This document shows positions 30,111 to 31,581 of a stretch of DNA of 31,581 nucleotides, piece after piece. Under the pieces are notes generated by a model. The model saw nothing but the letters and a program-made list of their open reading frames with translations, made no database searches and was not told the DNA's origin. This stretch comes from JAWWPY01 sp964412845. GTDB taxonomy: Bacteria; Actinomycetota; Actinomycetes; Streptosporangiales; Streptosporangiaceae. Position numbers and translations under genes: made by a program. The stretch is taken from NCBI GenBank assembly GCA_964412845.1, contig CAYPQM010000078.1, forward strand, positions 1 to 31,581. Direction: 5' to 3'. The first letter of the stretch is position 1. Each line of letters starts with the position of its first letter.

Positions 30111-31070
30111 ATGGGCACAGCGGCAGCCGGGCATCTTCCGGTCATGGTCGAGGAGGTCCTTGGCCTGTTCGCTCCGGTTCTCGAGCCGCGCGGCGCGATC
30201 GTGCTGGACGCGACGCTGGGCCGGGCCGGGCACGCCCGCGCGCTGCTGGACGCGCACCCGGGCCTGGCTCTGATCGGGGTGGATGCCGACGCCCAGGCGA
30301 TCGAGGAGTCCGCCGTCCTGCTCGCCCCCTACGCCGGGCGGGTGACCCTGGTGCAGGCCCGCAACGACGAGATCCCCGAACTGCTGTCCCGCCAGGGCGA
30401 CCGCCGGGTCCAGGGTGTCCTGTTCGACCTGGGCGTGTCCTCGCCGCAGCTGGATGACCCGGGCCGTGGTTTCGCCTACTCCTACGATGCTCCGCTGGAC
30501 ATGCGGATGGATCAGGGCAACCCGCTCACCGCCGCGGAAGTGCTCAACACCTATCCAGCCGCACGGATCGCCCAGGTACTCCGCGAGTACGGCGAGGAGC
30601 GGTTCGCGCGGCGGATCGCGGCCGCCGTGGTGAAGGAGCGGTCGAAGGCCCCGCTGACCTCCACCGCGCGGCTGGCCGAGATAGTCCGTGACTCGATCCC
30701 CGCGCCCGCCCGGCGGACCGGCGGCAACCCGGCCAAGCGGACCTTCCAGGCCCTGCGGATCGAGGTCAACGGCGAACTGGACGCGCTCCGCCAAGCACTG
30801 CCCGCGGCACTGGACGCACTGGCCGTGGGTGGCCGCATCGTGGTGCTCGCCTACCACTCGCTGGAGGACCGGGTGGTCAAGACGGCCCTGGCCGGCGCGG
30901 CCGCCGACACCACCCCACCGGGGCTGCCGGTGCCGCTGGAGTCGGCACGGCCCCGGTTCCGGCTGCTGACTCGCGGCGCGCAGCGGCCGTCAGCTGACGA
31001 GGTGGCCGGTAACCCGAGGGCCGCCTCCGCCCGGCTGCGGGCGGCCGAGCGGATCAGGGACGCCGCGTGA
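30111..31070 (+). CDS. rsmH: 16S rRNA (cytosine-1402-N4)-methyltransferase RsmH
   Basis: Methylates N4 of C1402 in the 16S rRNA P site using SAM. Family blocks: GHLPVMVEEVL (7-17), motif I DATLGRAGHARALLD (33-47), FDLGVSSPQLDDPGRGFAY (105-123), APLDMRMDQ, and AYHSLEDRVVK further on. Motif I reads GRAGH where GAGGH is more usual. I chose the ATG at 30111 because AGGGGGGG lies just before it and homology begins here. The frame is open back to a GTG at 29901 that overlaps the mraZ stop as GTGA; that would add 70 Arg/Pro/Gly-rich residues with no family resemblance. Stop overlaps the next ORF as GTGA. Confidence 0.95.
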   Translation: MGTAAAGHLPVMVEEVLGLFAPVLEPRGAIVLDATLGRAGHARALLDAHPGLALIGVDADAQAIEESAVLLAPYAGRVTLVQARNDEIPELLSRQGDRRVQGVLFDLGVSSPQLDDPGRGFAYSYDAPLDMRMDQGNPLTAAEVLNTYPAARIAQVLREYGEERFARRIAAAVVKERSKAPLTSTARLAEIVRDSIPAPARRTGGNPAKRTFQALRIEVNGELDALRQALPAALDALAVGGRIVVLAYHSLEDRVVKTALAGAAADTTPPGLPVPLESARPRFRLLTRGAQRPSADEVAGNPRAASARLRAAERIRDAA

Positions 31071-31321
31071 GCGGGGGGCACGCGGACCGGGACGTCCGGA
31101 TCAGCGAGAGCCCCGCGGGCCGGGGCACCCAGGCCAGCAAGAGACAGGTGGGTCGGGACACCCAGGCCAGCAAGAGACAAATGGGTCGGGACACCCGGGC
31201 CAGTAAGAGACAGGTGGGTCGGGGGACCCCGGTCAGCGACCGGCAGGCGGATCGCGCGACCCGCGTCAGCGGGAGCAGGAGCAAGGGGGACAGCGGGATG
31301 GCAAGGGGGACGCAGTGGTGA
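31067..31321 (+). CDS. Small ORF made of 11-residue tandem repeats, between rsmH and the next gene
   Basis: An 84-aa, highly basic and hydrophilic ORF with no family I recognise. Nearly all of it (about residues 10-75) is six 11-residue units, the clearest being TQASKRQVGRD, TQASKRQMGRD and TRASKRQVGRG; outer units are degenerate. It contains no membrane span and no hydrophobic core, so it would be disordered. GTG start overlaps the rsmH stop (GTGA), and the stop overlaps the next GTG (GTGA), so it fits the operon perfectly. In other actinobacteria I expect ftsL directly after rsmH. It may be a translated spacer, a new small protein, or a remnant; the codon use is GC-rich on both strands and does not decide. 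Confidence 0.5.
   Translation: MSGGHADRDVRISESPAGRGTQASKRQVGRDTQASKRQMGRDTRASKRQVGRGTPVSDRQADRATRVSGSRSKGDSGMARGTQW
31093..31290 (+). repeat. Six 33-bp tandem repeats after rsmH
   Basis: Units of exactly 33 bp begin at 31093, 31126, 31159, 31192, 31225 and 31258. Those at 31126 and 31159 differ at only a few bases, 31192 at a few more, and the outer ones are heavily diverged. Length and frame are kept throughout. The array is contiguous. Confidence 0.92.
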
Positions 31322-31581
31322 GCGGACGCAGTGATACGCAGGCCGGCCTGGGCACCCGGACGAAGGGCACGCCCGCCCGCCCGGTGCCGGGCCGGCCCGG
31401 GCCGGTACCGGCCGGCCGCTCGGCGGAGTCCCGCAGCAGAGCCGAATCCCAGAGCACAGCGGAATCCCGCGGGACCGCAGAGCCGGGAAAGGTGCGCACC
31501 CGGCAGCCGCGCCCGGCGCCGGCCAGCAGCCGGGCCGCCGCGCGGCCGCTCAGCGCGCGGCCGCTCGGCGCGCGGCGGCCC
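31318..31581 (+). CDS. Start of an open frame, candidate FtsL N-terminus, cut by window end
   Basis: Eighty-eight codons without a stop, reaching the window end. The GTG start overlaps the stop of the repeat ORF (GTGA) and has AAGGGGGA 8 nt upstream, a good ribosome site. The visible product is Arg/Pro/Ala/Ser-rich (MSGRSDTQAG ... AARPLSARPLGARRP) and has no membrane span yet. The gene after rsmH in actinobacteria is usually ftsL, whose cytoplasmic N-terminus is basic and proline-rich, with a single span later. The assignment rests on position and composition only. Confidence 0.5.
   Translation, partial: MSGRSDTQAGLGTRTKGTPARPVPGRPGPVPAGRSAESRSRAESQSTAESRGTAEPGKVRTRQPRPAPASSRAAARPLSARPLGARRP

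Overview
The window is chromosomal DNA from a high-GC actinomycete. Third codon positions are almost all G or C, GTG and TTG starts are common, and genes overlap as ATGA or GTGA. Two gene sets are typical of Actinobacteria: aroC-aroK-aroB-aroQ with pepQ-efp-nusB, and dinB-DUF3040-(moxR/DUF58/transglutaminase)-mraZ-rsmH. I cannot name the genus. I saw no rRNA, tRNA, CRISPR array, transposase, integrase or phage gene.

Layout: (1) 1-2260, minus strand: a ferric-iron ABC importer (lipoprotein plus permease, the permease cut by the window edge). Its promoter is covered by a DtxR/IdeR-type iron box. (2) 2423-4239, plus: an XdhC-like and a MocA-like protein, accessory factors for a molybdenum hydroxylase that is not in the window. 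(3) 4252-7266, minus: an aldose 1-epimerase, a 480-bp spacer with a perfect 13-bp inverted repeat, and two unrecognised genes, one with an 8-residue tandem repeat. (4) 7344-12152, plus: an SseB-domain protein, then a tightly packed shikimate operon aroC-aroK1-aroB-aroQ-aroK2 with two complete-looking shikimate kinases. (5) 12300-18029: an F420-type oxidoreductase, a drug-type ABC exporter with a PadR repressor (13-bp palindrome over its promoter), an AlkZ-like winged-helix protein and a GNAT acetyltransferase. This block separates aroQ from pepQ, genes that I recall as near neighbours in other actinobacteria. (6) 18063-20174, plus: pepQ, efp, nusB. (7) 20254-24157: a membrane protein, then a methyltransferase coupled to DNA polymerase IV, and a DUF3040 membrane protein. 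(8) 24396-29160, minus: MoxR ATPase, DUF58 protein and TgpA-like transglutaminase with overlapping ends. (9) 29378-31581, plus: the start of the division/cell-wall cluster. It has a promoter overlaid by four MraZ boxes, mraZ, rsmH, a small ORF made almost entirely of 11-residue repeats, and an open frame that may be the N-terminus of FtsL.

A recurring feature is short, GC-rich, in-frame tandem repeats that lengthen protein tails or linkers: the unknown protein at 5653-6747, AroK1, the exporter ATPase, DinB and the small ORF after rsmH. Several genes (SseB-like, MocA-like, pepQ, the 20254 membrane protein) have a TANNNT hexamer 6-8 nt before the start codon, which suggests leaderless transcripts.

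All functions are assigned from motifs read by eye. No database search was run.
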